64,000 nt of DNA from an uncultured Methanobrevibacter sp. (GTDB lineage: Archaea > Methanobacteriota > Methanobacteria > Methanobacteriales > Methanobacteriaceae). This document shows positions 27,880 to 38,264 of this stretch, in pieces. The stretch covers positions 34,956-98,955 of the forward strand of contig NZ_CACXXB010000008.1 in assembly GCF_902771435.1 (NCBI RefSeq), written 5' to 3'. Each line of letters opens with the position of its first letter. The stretch's first letter is position 1. The notes beneath the pieces are model-generated. The model was not told where the DNA came from, did not search any database, and saw only the letters and a program-made list of their open reading frames with translations. Both the position numbers and the translations under genes were made by a program.

Positions 27880-30800
27880 CTATAGTTCATTTGAAAATTT
27901 AAAGGAATCATCAGCGGCGATTATGTTATCAATATCGTGGAAGCTGACTCTTTCGTTATATAGGAATTTTTGAGCAGCATTATACTCTGCTGAACTTAAA
28001 AACTCATGCACTGATACATCTGTTTTTTCGATAAGTGCTTCATCTGTATTTGGCACATGTGAGCCATAAGTTATAACATTGTTTATGGCCATACCTAATG
28101 TGGCTGCACGGATTCCGATTAAAACGCCGTCTTTAACTCGATTTAAAAATTGCCCGTAATCCTGATTATCATTCGAATAGATGAATGCATCTAATGTTCC
28201 GCCCATAGCACCTACGCCAATACCTATTGCCAAACCTACAAGTTGTGCGCCTGATGCTACTGCTGCAGAAACTCCTAATCCTGCACCTCCCGATACTACA
28301 GCCACAGTAGTCATTATAATCGCAGTAATTGCCTTCTGCTTCCAAGCAGCCATTGGGAAATGATTAATCACATTAGGTGAATCTCCAATAGTGATAATTG
28401 ATACGCTGGCGTTATGGTTATAAATATCCACATTGATGTTTTTATTATCATATCCTTTATTATCAACAAACATGCAAGCAAGTACCTTTGCGGTTCCTAA
28501 ATTGTAAATAGCTCCGCCATATTTGGCATAGTTGTCCTTGAATGTTGTATTATAACCAGTTAATAAAGCACCTTTATTATTAACAATGGCACCGCCGTAA
28601 TCCTTTTTCTTTATATAATCTACTCGATTATTAATGAAACTGGAATCAACAATATTTAAAGCACCTTTATTTTCAATTGCAATGTTAAATCCTTCAATAG
28701 TTAAGCCGGTGATTATGACTGATGAACGTGAAGTGGTAACCAGGAACTGTGTTTCATCATTATCCTTAGGAGAATTAACAAAGACTCTAGCACCATTACC
28801 TGAGAATATCAATTCACCATAATCTATATCAAACAAGATTTTTGAATTTGAAAAAGTGCCATAATCCCCTTTTACAAATGTAACATTAATTATGTCGTAG
28901 TCATGGTTATTGTTAACTAGATTGGATAATTTCATTAAAGAATAAAGGCTATCTACAGTGTAATTACAAATGGTTACATCAATAGTGTCCCTATATAAAA
29001 TTAAAGCATCTTCACTTTTTTTAATAGTGGAGTCCCTAATTCCAATGCACTTAGCTATTTTAATTATAGAACCTCCATCAGCAAATAAGTCATTTGCATT
29101 CTTATTATTCCAAATTAGATTAGAAATTAAGGTATTTCCTTCAAACTTACAATTGTAGAATTGTCCATATGCTGAAATTCCTTTACTGTAATATGCTGCA
29201 CCTTCGGTTGCACGATTGTTACTGAATGTGGTATTATAACAATAAACTGAACCATAATTCCTTATTGCGCCACCTTTTTCAGCTTCAAAAGTATGAATTC
29301 TGCTATAATGGATTTTATTATCCTTTAAAGTACAGTTTATCAGTATTAGCTGACCATAATTTACAATCGCAGAGTTAAACCCTGAAATTGTTAAATTGAT
29401 TAGAGTCAAACTGCTATACCTTGGGACAAATGCAAAGTGATTTTCCGCACTGTCACTAGAACCAGTCAATGAAATTTTAGCGCCATTACCATTAATGACA
29501 ATAGGCCTGCTACCTACATCGAATAAAAAGTTATGGTCTGCAAAAAAATCATCATTAGGTCCATTATGAGTGCCTGCATTATGATACCGGTTAAATGTAC
29601 GGAAATCAAATGGGTTAGCTTTATCTGTGTAAGTCTTTACATCAATTGAATAATCTCCTTTTGCTAGATTAACCATAAAATTGGATGCATCTTCGTGTTC
29701 AAATCCAGTATAGAACATTGATATGAGCTCATCTAAACTCTCACAATAGTATTCACTAGTTCTATTTACATTATAGCTATCAAGTCGCCTACAATCTAAA
29801 CAAGATCCAAATTCAAAAGTGTTACGTGTATCGTTTGTAAACATGTCATAAAGTTCGTTAGAACCATATAAAATAACCATACTACCATCAACAGCATGTA
29901 TTGTATCTTCTATGGTAAATTGACAATTAACTAAGTTTGTTAATGAATTTGATTCTGCATAAATAGTTGCTTTGCGATCTGGATTATATTCATAAAGCAT
30001 CACGTCATTTGCATTATGGTCAAATATGCAGTTCTGGAATGTTGCTTGATTTTTATTATAGATTACAGATCCCGGGGTGTCTGTTAAAAGATTCCAAGCA
30101 TCATTTTTACTAAATGTACAATCCACGCAATAAAGATTTCCCTGATTTACAAATACGCGATAAAATGTTTTAAATGTAAGTCCTTGAATTGAAACTTGGG
30201 TTCCTGATTCCATGGCAATAAAGTTATGATTATAGCCATCTTCAATAACTGCCCCATTACCATTAATGAACAAATTACCTGTGGTCAAGTGAATGAGGTA
30301 TTTGTGTTCTTGGTCTTTATAAAAGCTTTGAGAAATCTTATATGTGCCTGGCTTTAAGTTTAGTATAATAACATCCGCACGGAAGGATTTATCAGATATT
30401 TTTCTTAAAACATCTGCAAATTCTCCACTATTTGAAATGGTCACGTTATATATGATTGCACCATAGTCGTCCAAAAAGACATAACGGCGCATATTCTCTC
30501 CAATTTCACTATATGTAACATTGCCTTCTCGTATAAATTTTTCATTAGTGTGTATTGGCATTAATGCCGCATAATTTTCCCCATTAAGACTTATAGGCAA
30601 TGTAGAATATTGGTTAAGCACTTTAACATCATTAATTCTTTTAATAAGCTGATCCCCATGATATATGTCGAGTGTATATTCGCCTGCCGCAACATCAAAA
30701 CGGAAATATGCAGTGTTATTTGTAACAGTAGATACAAATGTCTTATTTGCAATTTTAAAGGTAATATTCTCATTCTCATAACTAATAGAATCATTATTTT

Positions 30801-33204
30801 TAAATAATTGTATTATGAAATAATCACTGATATTGTATGTATAGGTTCTTGGCAATATTGTAATTTTATTAGTGAAACTTTCTTTAGTTATATTATTGTG
30901 TGCAGTAACTTGATATGTTCCAGGTTGCAATCTCAACACTTCATTAAATGTAGCAATTCCTCCTTCTGAAACAGTATGGATGTATTCCTTATCATTTTCT
31001 TTGTTTAGTGTGAAAATAACTTTTTCACCAGGCTTTAAGAAATTACCATCCCTATCTTTGAATGTTGCAGAATAGGTTGCGGAATCGCCATCGGTTTTTA
31101 CAAGATCATAACCATAAACACTTATGAATTCAGATTTTAGTTCATGTTTTAAATTTTGTGGAGTAATGGTTATTTTATGTGTACCAACTTCTAGGGGAAT
31201 ATAAGTTATTTCTAGAGTTTTGCCAGTAATTTTTTTATCTCCAATGATGTGTTCTTTATCTGAAGATATTTTCATATTTTCAAGCAGGTATTTTGGCACA
31301 TCATTTTTAAAAGTTATTTTTATGGTCGCTGCCATATTGTTATAGGTGCGGCTGTCACTACTTATGCTCACAGTATTATATCCCTTATCTGAATGTGATT
31401 CATCACTGCGCGGCCAGGTGTGATATTCCATTAATTGATTATTGAATGATGGTGAATTTGTACCCCACCAATTTCCATCAATATTAAAATTACCAGAATT
31501 GAAGACAGCTGTTCCCTTATTATCTGCATTATTGGATATGAACGCATTATTATTCAGATTTAAATTAATGCTAATGGAATCAGTATATATTGCACCGCCT
31601 CTGTCCTTAGCTTTATTGGATTGGAAATAATTTTTTGAAATACTGGATGTGCCCCTATTATTTATGTATATTGCACCTCCATCACCCTTTTGGACATAGT
31701 TTGAGATGAAAACACTATTCTCCACATGATTCGCGGTACTTGAATATATTGCACCTCCATGGTTTTCAGCCCAATTGGAATTAAATGTAGAACCATATAC
31801 GTTGATATTGCCGCAGGAACGTACTGCTCCACCATAACGTTTTGCTATTCCTCCACATGCATAATTTTCTGTGAAAACACAATTATATAGATTTAAGTTA
31901 GTGCTTCCAGAATCGCTGTATACTGCTCCACCATCACCAGCATATGCATAGTTTTTTATAAATGTCAAATTATTAAAGTTAACATCACCACATTTACTGT
32001 TTATGTATATTGCTCCACCATAGTCAGAATCTGCATGGTTGTACTCGAAATATAGGTCATTTACATTTTTAGCGATTTTATCGGTATAAATTGCGCCTCC
32101 ATGGCCATTTGCATGGTTGTGGCTAAATGAGGATTTGCCTTCAAATAGAATATACTCGGAATATATAGCTCCACCTTTACTCTTAGCGGAGTTCTCACTA
32201 AATTCGGAGTTTTCAATAGTAATTTGACTAGTTGTATATATTGCTCCACCGGGGTCATCATTAGCCTCATTATTTGTAAATCTTGAATGGCTAATTACAA
32301 CGTTTCCGTCATTAGTTTTGTGTATGGCACCTCCTTTTTCTGCTTTATTGCCTGTGAAAGTACAATTGTATATGAATATATTATTTTTTCCATTTATGGC
32401 TCCACCAGTTTTCGCATTATTATTTGTGAAATTACAGTTTTCGGCAAAAATTTGGCCTTTAGCAAATATTGCACCACCTTTATTTGAAGAAAAACTTGAA
32501 GAGTTAAGATACACTGATTTTTCACAATTAATTCCGCCCCCAACTGCAGCAGCATTGGATGTGAATTTTGAATCTTCAACATACACTTCACCTTTAGAAT
32601 ATATTCCTCCAGGACTATTGTTATCAAATTTAGAACTTGTGACGATTAAAGACCCTCCTTCCACATTATTGTAAATAACCGAACTTCCCTTATTATCTAT
32701 GAAAGAACAATTAATTATTGTGTATCTGGCAGAACCTGTGATGGAAATGGTCGCAACGCCATAACTATTTTTTATAATTAAATCTTTTAGTGTTATATGT
32801 CCTGATTTGGATTCAAATGCACTGCATTTTTTATCACAATCCAGAGTATGGCCCTGTCCGTCAATAGTCAAACTTTTATCCAGTCTGATACTGGAACTTT
32901 GTGTACTCTTATAATCGTTATCTAAAGTTATGACAGATCCGCCTCGAGCACCATTTATGGCAGTTTGCAAGTCACTAAAACTGCCTTCTGAAGAATCTGC
33001 CAATAAAACATCATCACTTTCATTATTATTGGTTATTGATGCTTCATTTTGTTCACTCAATATTGGTTGAGTTGTTGAAACGTCATTAACGGTATTATCA
33101 TATGTTATTTGTGTGTCATTGTTTATGTCCTGTGCTGATACTACGGATATTGAACATAATATTATGAATAGAAGCGTACAAACAACAATAATTTTCGATT
33201 TCAT
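27880..33204 (-). CDS. Giant adhesin-like protein, beta-helix repeats (operon B, gene 2)
   Basis: A 1774-residue secreted protein with the architecture of the protein at 15765-20954. A signal peptide ends near VVSAQD, then come a long Asn-rich beta-helix with GGAIY repeats, Ig-like modules, three shorter beta-helix blocks each introduced by a lead-in with a LxKGxY-type strand, and a Gly/Ala-rich hydrophobic C-terminal region containing YSNDNQDY. The N-terminal three quarters clearly match the paralogue. The final 60-70 residues do not, and end in a separate polar stretch. GGGGAG lies before the ATG. Confidence 0.85.
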   Translation of the reverse strand: MKSKIIVVCTLLFIILCSISVVSAQDINNDTQITYDNTVNDVSTTQPILSEQNEASITNNNESDDVLLADSSEGSFSDLQTAINGARGGSVITLDNDYKSTQSSSIRLDKSLTIDGQGHTLDCDKKCSAFESKSGHITLKDLIIKNSYGVATISITGSARYTIINCSFIDNKGSSVIYNNVEGGSLIVTSSKFDNNSPGGIYSKGEVYVEDSKFTSNAAAVGGGINCEKSVYLNSSSFSSNKGGAIFAKGQIFAENCNFTNNNAKTGGAINGKNNIFIYNCTFTGNKAEKGGAIHKTNDGNVVISHSRFTNNEANDDPGGAIYTTSQITIENSEFSENSAKSKGGAIYSEYILFEGKSSFSHNHANGHGGAIYTDKIAKNVNDLYFEYNHADSDYGGAIYINSKCGDVNFNNLTFIKNYAYAGDGGAVYSDSGSTNLNLYNCVFTENYACGGIAKRYGGAVRSCGNINVYGSTFNSNWAENHGGAIYSSTANHVENSVFISNYVQKGDGGAIYINNRGTSSISKNYFQSNKAKDRGGAIYTDSISINLNLNNNAFISNNADNKGTAVFNSGNFNIDGNWWGTNSPSFNNQLMEYHTWPRSDESHSDKGYNTVSISSDSRTYNNMAATIKITFKNDVPKYLLENMKISSDKEHIIGDKKITGKTLEITYIPLEVGTHKITITPQNLKHELKSEFISVYGYDLVKTDGDSATYSATFKDRDGNFLKPGEKVIFTLNKENDKEYIHTVSEGGIATFNEVLRLQPGTYQVTAHNNITKESFTNKITILPRTYTYNISDYFIIQLFKNNDSISYENENITFKIANKTFVSTVTNNTAYFRFDVAAGEYTLDIYHGDQLIKRINDVKVLNQYSTLPISLNGENYAALMPIHTNEKFIREGNVTYSEIGENMRRYVFLDDYGAIIYNVTISNSGEFADVLRKISDKSFRADVIILNLKPGTYKISQSFYKDQEHKYLIHLTTGNLFINGNGAVIEDGYNHNFIAMESGTQVSIQGLTFKTFYRVFVNQGNLYCVDCTFSKNDAWNLLTDTPGSVIYNKNQATFQNCIFDHNANDVMLYEYNPDRKATIYAESNSLTNLVNCQFTIEDTIHAVDGSMVILYGSNELYDMFTNDTRNTFEFGSCLDCRRLDSYNVNRTSEYYCESLDELISMFYTGFEHEDASNFMVNLAKGDYSIDVKTYTDKANPFDFRTFNRYHNAGTHNGPNDDFFADHNFLFDVGSRPIVINGNGAKISLTGSSDSAENHFAFVPRYSSLTLINLTISGFNSAIVNYGQLILINCTLKDNKIHYSRIHTFEAEKGGAIRNYGSVYCYNTTFSNNRATEGAAYYSKGISAYGQFYNCKFEGNTLISNLIWNNKNANDLFADGGSIIKIAKCIGIRDSTIKKSEDALILYRDTIDVTICNYTVDSLYSLMKLSNLVNNNHDYDIINVTFVKGDYGTFSNSKILFDIDYGELIFSGNGARVFVNSPKDNDETQFLVTTSRSSVIITGLTIEGFNIAIENKGALNIVDSSFINNRVDYIKKKDYGGAIVNNKGALLTGYNTTFKDNYAKYGGAIYNLGTAKVLACMFVDNKGYDNKNINVDIYNHNASVSIITIGDSPNVINHFPMAAWKQKAITAIIMTTVAVVSGGAGLGVSAAVASGAQLVGLAIGIGVGAMGGTLDAFIYSNDNQDYGQFLNRVKDGVLIGIRAATLGMAINNVITYGSHVPNTDEALIEKTDVSVHEFLSSAEYNAAQKFLYNERVSFHDIDNIIAADDSFKFSNEL

Positions 33205-33223
33205 GAATAAAACTCCCCATCTT

Positions 33224-35629
33224 TTATTTTTTAACGGTTATTTTAACTTTTTTACTTGTCGCTTTGTAGTATTTAGTTGTTTTAAACTTAATCAACGCAG
33301 TATATTTTCCTTTTTTATTTAGTTTTGTAATTTTGAATGTGGCTTTTCCTTTTTTATTGGTTTTTGCCTTGTATATTTTTCCTTTGACCTTTAATGTGAG
33401 TTTAGCGTTTTTAATGCCTTTGCTTTTGCTGTTTTTCAAGGTTACTGTGTACTTCTTGGTTTTTGTTTTGACCTTGAATGTTTTCTTATTGGCAACAAAT
33501 TTGGTTTTTTCCTTATTGATTTTAACCTTAACTACTTTACTTGCGCTTTTATAGTTGCTGTCAGCAAATGTGATTGTTAATTTCTTTGTACCCGCTTTTG
33601 CAGTTCTCAGCATTTTAGAGGTTATCTTTATGGTGGCTATACCTTTTGAACTGGTAGTTCTGGTGCCTATTGTTTTTCCATTTAACTTGAATTTAACCTT
33701 TTTTCCACTGATAACTTTGCCATCGCCGTCTTTTAGGGTTATCTTATAGCTTTTTGCATAATTAATTACAAAACTGGTAGTTTTTGCAGTGATTTTTGCA
33801 ATTTTTAAATCAGCTGGATCTTTTTTTTCAACGGTGAAATTATATTCAACTGTGGCATTCACATAACCTTCCTGGGTGTAAGTCAGATAACTGCTGTAAT
33901 TGCCAGGGTTTAAATCGGTAATGTTGAAAAATGCAAATCCGTCTTTTACAGGAGACATATAAGTCTTTCCATCAAGTTCAGTTAAGACAGTACCATTTTC
34001 CATTGGTATATTACCAAAGTCAACATAAACTATAATATGTAATGTGTCTCCATAAGTGATGTTTTCCTCATAAAGAGGGGATAATGTCACTGATTTTAAT
34101 ATTAACGGTGAATCGAAAGTGGTTTTATTATCAGCTGTTACTGTTGCATTGGTTATTAAAACAATATTGTTTGAACTAAGATTTGCAAGATTATTTTTAA
34201 ATTGGGTGCTGTTGATTTCAAGTGTCAAATCATTTAATACTGCTATTGCTCCTCCATTAAATCCGATATTATTTGTAATGTTGGAACTGATGATTTCACT
34301 ATCGTCATTCAATACTATTGCACCGCCAACTTCTGCAGTATTTTCATTAAACAATGAATCAGAAATAATTAGCATATCCTTTGAAAAAATTGCACCTGCA
34401 GCCAAAGCGGAGTTGTTTTTGAATATTGAACTGTTTACAATAGCATTATTTTCTATAATTAGTGCACCGCCATACACTTCTGCAGAATTGTTTACAAAAT
34501 TACAATTATCCACGTTAAAGTCATTAGTTCCTTTAGAATATATGGCTCCGCCATCTCCATCTGCACTATTAGATTCAAAATAAGAGTTGTTTACACAACA
34601 TTCGCCACCAACTAAGAATATGGCTCCACCATCATTAAATGCCTTATTATTGGCATAATTACTGTCATTTATGATATTGTTATCACCTGAAACATAAATT
34701 GCTCCACCACAATCCAAAGCAGTACAATTTATAATTGTACAGTTTGTAATGAGGTTATAATCTGAGTAAATGTAAACTGCACCTCCCTTGCCTCTTAAAC
34801 TGGAACAATTGGTAAATGTGCAGTTGGTTATTGCAGTGTCTTTTCCAAGTGAATATATCGCACCACCGTCATTTATTGCTTCGTTATTTATAAAGAATGA
34901 ATTTTTAACAGTTACCCCATCGGAATATATGCAAAGAGCCCCACTATTATCCATTCCATAGTCATATCCAAAATAACACTCATCTATAACGCCATAGGGT
35001 CCTGACCAGTCCATGCATCCTTTAATAACAACATTGTTTAAAAAGACGCAGTTTGACAAAGTTCCATTCTCTCCAAACCATTCGATAATATTATAAGAAT
35101 CCTCCAATTCCCAATTGATGAAAAATATGTTTTTCAAAACTACATTATCTCCCTCTACGCAAAAAAGACCGGACATATTTGCGGATCTTCCATCAAACCA
35201 GGAATAATTTCCATCAATGGTTAAGTTTTCTTTGACTTTGATAGGAGCTGTATTTTCATAAGTATAATTATCTTTTGAAAGAATAATTGTTTCGCCTATT
35301 GGAGCATTTTCAATTTCGTCACGAAGTTTATCAAATGTCATAGGGTTATCGTCGTTCAATTTAGCGTTATCTTCACTAGATTCCAGACTATTGTCATTTT
35401 TATTTATAAACGTTTCCTGAGACGATGATGTTGGTCGTGTTTTTTCATTGTCCATATCATCATCGCTTTGATATAATTTCGAATTATCTGCATCATCATT
35501 TATGCAGACAGTATCGTTTGTTACATCACTACTTGCTATAGTGCCATTATCTTCTGTTGCACTTGCAGTGCCAAGCATTAAAAGACATAGCAGGAATAAT
35601 GTAACAATTATTGTCTTTTTGATTTTCAT
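33224..35629 (-). CDS. Adhesin-like protein, beta-helix plus Lys-rich Ig tail (operon B, gene 1)
   Basis: An 801-residue secreted protein and paralogue of the one at 20965-23172. The signal peptide ends near ASATED. An acidic linker follows, then a beta-helix of GGAIY repeats (about 150-520), Ig-like modules and a very lysine-rich terminal module ending KKVKITVKK. It lies 19 bp before the larger adhesin and is first in its operon. GTGAT precedes the ATG, and the 15-base element at 35709-35723 lies 80 bp upstream. Confidence 0.85.
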   Translation of the reverse strand: MKIKKTIIVTLFLLCLLMLGTASATEDNGTIASSDVTNDTVCINDDADNSKLYQSDDDMDNEKTRPTSSSQETFINKNDNSLESSEDNAKLNDDNPMTFDKLRDEIENAPIGETIILSKDNYTYENTAPIKVKENLTIDGNYSWFDGRSANMSGLFCVEGDNVVLKNIFFINWELEDSYNIIEWFGENGTLSNCVFLNNVVIKGCMDWSGPYGVIDECYFGYDYGMDNSGALCIYSDGVTVKNSFFINNEAINDGGAIYSLGKDTAITNCTFTNCSSLRGKGGAVYIYSDYNLITNCTIINCTALDCGGAIYVSGDNNIINDSNYANNKAFNDGGAIFLVGGECCVNNSYFESNSADGDGGAIYSKGTNDFNVDNCNFVNNSAEVYGGALIIENNAIVNSSIFKNNSALAAGAIFSKDMLIISDSLFNENTAEVGGAIVLNDDSEIISSNITNNIGFNGGAIAVLNDLTLEINSTQFKNNLANLSSNNIVLITNATVTADNKTTFDSPLILKSVTLSPLYEENITYGDTLHIIVYVDFGNIPMENGTVLTELDGKTYMSPVKDGFAFFNITDLNPGNYSSYLTYTQEGYVNATVEYNFTVEKKDPADLKIAKITAKTTSFVINYAKSYKITLKDGDGKVISGKKVKFKLNGKTIGTRTTSSKGIATIKITSKMLRTAKAGTKKLTITFADSNYKSASKVVKVKINKEKTKFVANKKTFKVKTKTKKYTVTLKNSKSKGIKNAKLTLKVKGKIYKAKTNKKGKATFKITKLNKKGKYTALIKFKTTKYYKATSKKVKITVKK

Positions 35630-35708
35630 TTAATCACTTCGGCTTTTTTATATTAATATAATTACAAAATTATTTTATGAATTTTCATTATTTAAATATT
35701 CAGTAAAA

Positions 35709-35723
35709 TATAACTTACATTAA
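35709..35723 (-). promoter_or_regulatory. Shared upstream element TTAATGTAAGTTATA (copy 2)
   Basis: Identical over 15 bases to the element before the DUF4013 gene and at a matching distance (80 versus 83 bp) from the start codon. An ATATTTAAATAA TATA-like box lies just inside it. The rest of 35630-35989 is AT-rich divergent promoter DNA without a visible gene. Confidence 0.5.
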
Positions 35724-35989
35724 TAGATTTTCAAAAAAACTTTACTTTAACTTATATCATGTAAAAAAAATTTTTTTATTTTTAAATGATTAGTTCTATT
35801 GTTTATTTTACAAAATATTTTTAGCTACTTGGATGATGTCAACTTTTGATTTAATACAAATAGCGAGGGAATAAGTATAAAATATTTTAAAAACTATTTT
35901 TCTATTAGTATTAACAATTAATACTCATCAAATGCTCTCGGGAAAATCCTATTAATTAAAAGTAATATATTTAAGACCAAGGTGATTTT

Positions 35990-36709
35990 ATGTCTTCTTA
36001 TAAGGGACATTCCATATTTGCATTAATTCTTTCATTGATGTTTTTTCATAGTCCTCTGTTAATTGCTTTAACTCTGATAGGTGCAAATATTCCTGACTTT
36101 GATCATAAGTTTAAAAAGGACAATGTCTATAAGTTGATTATTCTGGGATTGATAGTGTTTATTTCACTTTATATCCTAAAATTACCTTATTTTGTCGGTT
36201 TGATTATTGTTTTTCTAGGAGTATGTTTTTATTTTTCGGAGCATCGAAGCTTCACCCATTCCATTTTCGGAACAATAATTTTGACGGCTTCCGTTTCTCT
36301 GATTCTGATATGGGCATTTCTTCTCATCATCAATTTCACTAACGTTGACAATTATTATTTCATAATGGCAGTATTAATAGCTCTTTTAAGCTTTTTATTT
36401 TTAAATAAAAAAGTTTTGATGATTTTCTTGCCGTTATTTTTCATCAGTTTGTTTATTTTACCCGTTAGAAATATTAACTATCTGGAAATCGTTTTTAGTT
36501 TATTTATAGGGTTGTTTTCCCATATTGTTCTTGATTCTTTCACGCCATCCGGAATTAAGATTTTCGCTCCAATTTCCTCAAAAAAAGTTTACAGTAACTT
36601 TGGTAAGGTTTCAATATTTATATTGGTAGTTTTGGCAATTATATATAATGCTCAGCTATTATTTAACCTTTTTGAGCAATATGTGTATATATTAATATCT
36701 TCCATCTGA
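35990..36709 (+). CDS. DUF457/YdjM-type membrane-bound metal-dependent hydrolase
   Basis: A 239-residue membrane protein with about six helices. Family motifs are GHSIFALIL near residue 5, GANIPDFDH near residue 31, EHRSFTHS near residue 80 and SHIVLDSFTPSG near residue 180. The His/Asp clusters probably bind metal within the membrane. Bacterial relatives include LexA-regulated YdjM; the biochemical role is unknown. The codon usage is ordinary for this genome, and there is no operon partner. Confidence 0.82.
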   Translation: MSSYKGHSIFALILSLMFFHSPLLIALTLIGANIPDFDHKFKKDNVYKLIILGLIVFISLYILKLPYFVGLIIVFLGVCFYFSEHRSFTHSIFGTIILTASVSLILIWAFLLIINFTNVDNYYFIMAVLIALLSFLFLNKKVLMIFLPLFFISLFILPVRNINYLEIVFSLFIGLFSHIVLDSFTPSGIKIFAPISSKKVYSNFGKVSIFILVVLAIIYNAQLLFNLFEQYVYILISSI

Positions 36710-36996
36710 TGGGGAGCGATAGAAAACTGTTGTGGTGTTTGCATATATCCATTATATTTTATCAATAATTTTTCTTTAATTTTATATTTGACTAGCAATT
36801 CATTAGTGTTTTTTATTTTTATCAATTGCTTTGTTCATTAATAATTTTCAAATAAATTTTTAATTACTTTATTTCAAAATTATATGATTTTTTTAAAAAA
36901 GCATACATTTATAATAAATAATCATGATAAATAATAATATTATTATTTAGTCAATATTATGACTATTATTAATATTAATGAAATGGAGCTTGTTTA
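36710..36996 (+). promoter_or_regulatory. ehb operon promoter region with a 20-bp palindrome
   Basis: 287 bp of very AT-rich DNA before ehbA. It holds a TATA-like TTTATAATAAA near 36908, a perfect 20-bp palindrome at 36929-36948 and a second dyad GTCA/TGAC just after it. The dyads are placed where a repressor or activator could act on the ehb promoter. Confidence 0.5.
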
Positions 36997-37311
36997 ATGT
37001 TTTTGACTAGAATTGGCTACGGAATTGTATATTTCGTAGTTCTTATTTACGAAATAATTAAATCAACAATTAATGTTTGTTTTAATTCAATTTTGGGGAG
37101 AAATATTGATCCTATTGTTGTGGACATTGAAACAGTACTAGAGAGACCTGTTTCACAAACAATTTTAGCAAATAGTATTTCTTTAACTCCTGGTACTTTG
37201 TCTGTTGATTTGGACAGCGAGAATAACATTATTAAAGTAGCTGCTATTTCTCCAAGAAAAAAAGAGGATATTATTCCTTTTGAACCATATATTAAGAAAA
37301 TGTTGGAATAA
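36997..37311 (+). CDS. ehbA: Energy-converting hydrogenase B subunit A (MrpE-like)
   Basis: A 104-residue membrane subunit with one or two N-terminal helices and a soluble tail. The segment ANSISLTPGTLSVDL is the signature of MnhE/MrpE antiporter subunits and MbhA. It opens the 17-gene ehb operon. Ehb couples ion inflow to ferredoxin reduction with H2 for anabolic CO2 fixation. GGAG lies nine bases before the ATG. Confidence 0.88.
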   Translation: MFLTRIGYGIVYFVVLIYEIIKSTINVCFNSILGRNIDPIVVDIETVLERPVSQTILANSISLTPGTLSVDLDSENNIIKVAAISPRKKEDIIPFEPYIKKMLE

Positions 37312-37343
37312 TGCATTTTCTAAAAAAATTCGAGTGAGATAGT

Positions 37344-37610
37344 ATGGATATATTGTTTATTTCAAAATTTATTGTGGTTATAGCATTAATTATTATGATG
37401 TTGGCTACTTTAAGAGCAAGTGCATACAAATTCACTTCAATGGGACTTTTAGGAAGCTCTGCAGTTGTCGTAGCTTTTGCAATGGCATTGCTTGTTGGAG
37501 GAGATTTGTACAATCTTGGATTCTATAGGGATATATCATTAGCTTTAATATTCTTCGGTTTTGTAGGTACTGTTGCTTTCGCTGCTGTTTTGGGAGGGGA
37601 TGAATCATGA
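37344..37610 (+). CDS. ehbB: Energy-converting hydrogenase B subunit B (MrpF-like)
   Basis: An 88-residue protein of three hydrophobic helices, matching MrpF/MbhB in size and position. The YRDISLALIFFGFVGTVAFA segment is characteristic. It overlaps ehbC by four bases (ATGA), so translation is probably coupled. It forms part of the antiporter-like ion-translocating module. Confidence 0.85.
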   Translation: MDILFISKFIVVIALIIMMLATLRASAYKFTSMGLLGSSAVVVAFAMALLVGGDLYNLGFYRDISLALIFFGFVGTVAFAAVLGGDES

Positions 37611-38029
37611 TAGTGTATATTCAATCAGCCCTTCTTATAATATCAGCCATTTTGATTTTAATATCAGCAATAGGACTTATTACCGTTCCAAAAAATACCA
37701 AAAATGCAGTTTATGCAAGAATTCACATTGTTGGCGTTTTTGATATTGCCTGTATTATTGCTATGATTGCTCTTGGCCAATTTCTGCTTGCGGTAATATA
37801 CTTCATTATTGCACCGTTTGCAGCACATGCAATAGCTAATGCTTATTGGAAAAAAGAAGATAGAGAAAATAATTTAGATTTGGTGACTGTTGAAGTAGAG
37901 CCTGATTATAACAATCCGTTTATTCATCCTAAAGATAAATTTGGATCTTTAGAAACTGAAGAGTCAGGAAAACTTAAAGCGGATGAAAGGTTTTCAGTTA
38001 CTACATTGGAAATTGATGAGGGGGAGTAA
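37607..38029 (+). CDS. ehbC: Energy-converting hydrogenase B subunit C (MrpG-like)
   Basis: A 140-residue membrane protein with three helices, then a charged cytoplasmic tail of about 45 residues. The central [11 protein letters not shown] segment fits the MrpG/MbhC family (usually YxRLHxxG). It overlaps ehbB and is followed after one base by ehbD. Confidence 0.85.
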   Translation: MIVYIQSALLIISAILILISAIGLITVPKNTKNAVYARIHIVGVFDIACIIAMIALGQFLLAVIYFIIAPFAAHAIANAYWKKEDRENNLDLVTVEVEPDYNNPFIHPKDKFGSLETEESGKLKADERFSVTTLEIDEGE

Positions 38030-38030
38030 G

Positions 38031-38264
38031 ATGTTAGAAATTGTATTGATGATTATAATAGTTATAAGTGCAATTCTTGCTCTTATTCAGAAAGATTTAT
38101 TAAAGGCTGCGATTTTAACAGGATTTGCTGGTGGAGCTATGGCAGTTCTTTTCCAGATTTTGCTTGCACCTGATGTGGCATTGACTCAGGCAATTGTCGG
38201 TGCGGTTATCGTTCCTGTTTTCATTGCTTTGGCTGTTAAAAAAACTCAAAGGGAGGATAGCTAA
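38031..38264 (+). CDS. ehbD: Energy-converting hydrogenase B subunit D (DUF4040, MbhD-like)
   Basis: A 77-residue membrane protein of two to three helices. [21 protein letters not shown] is the DUF4040 core that corresponds to part of MrpA. The frame extends back into ehbC, but ATG 38031 has GAGGGGGAG upstream and fits the family length. Its stop overlaps the ehbE start. Confidence 0.85.
   Translation: MLEIVLMIIIVISAILALIQKDLLKAAILTGFAGGAMAVLFQILLAPDVALTQAIVGAVIVPVFIALAVKKTQREDS

Noticed and set aside
15765..35629. Repetitive DNA in the adhesin genes as a possible CRISPR array
   Set aside because: The repeats are degenerate protein-level GGAIY units inside long open frames, with no constant DNA repeat or unique spacers.
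36710..36996. The ehb upstream palindrome as a terminator of the preceding gene
   Set aside because: It lies more than 200 bp after the stop codon, is pure A/T, and no T-run follows it directly; a promoter role fits better.
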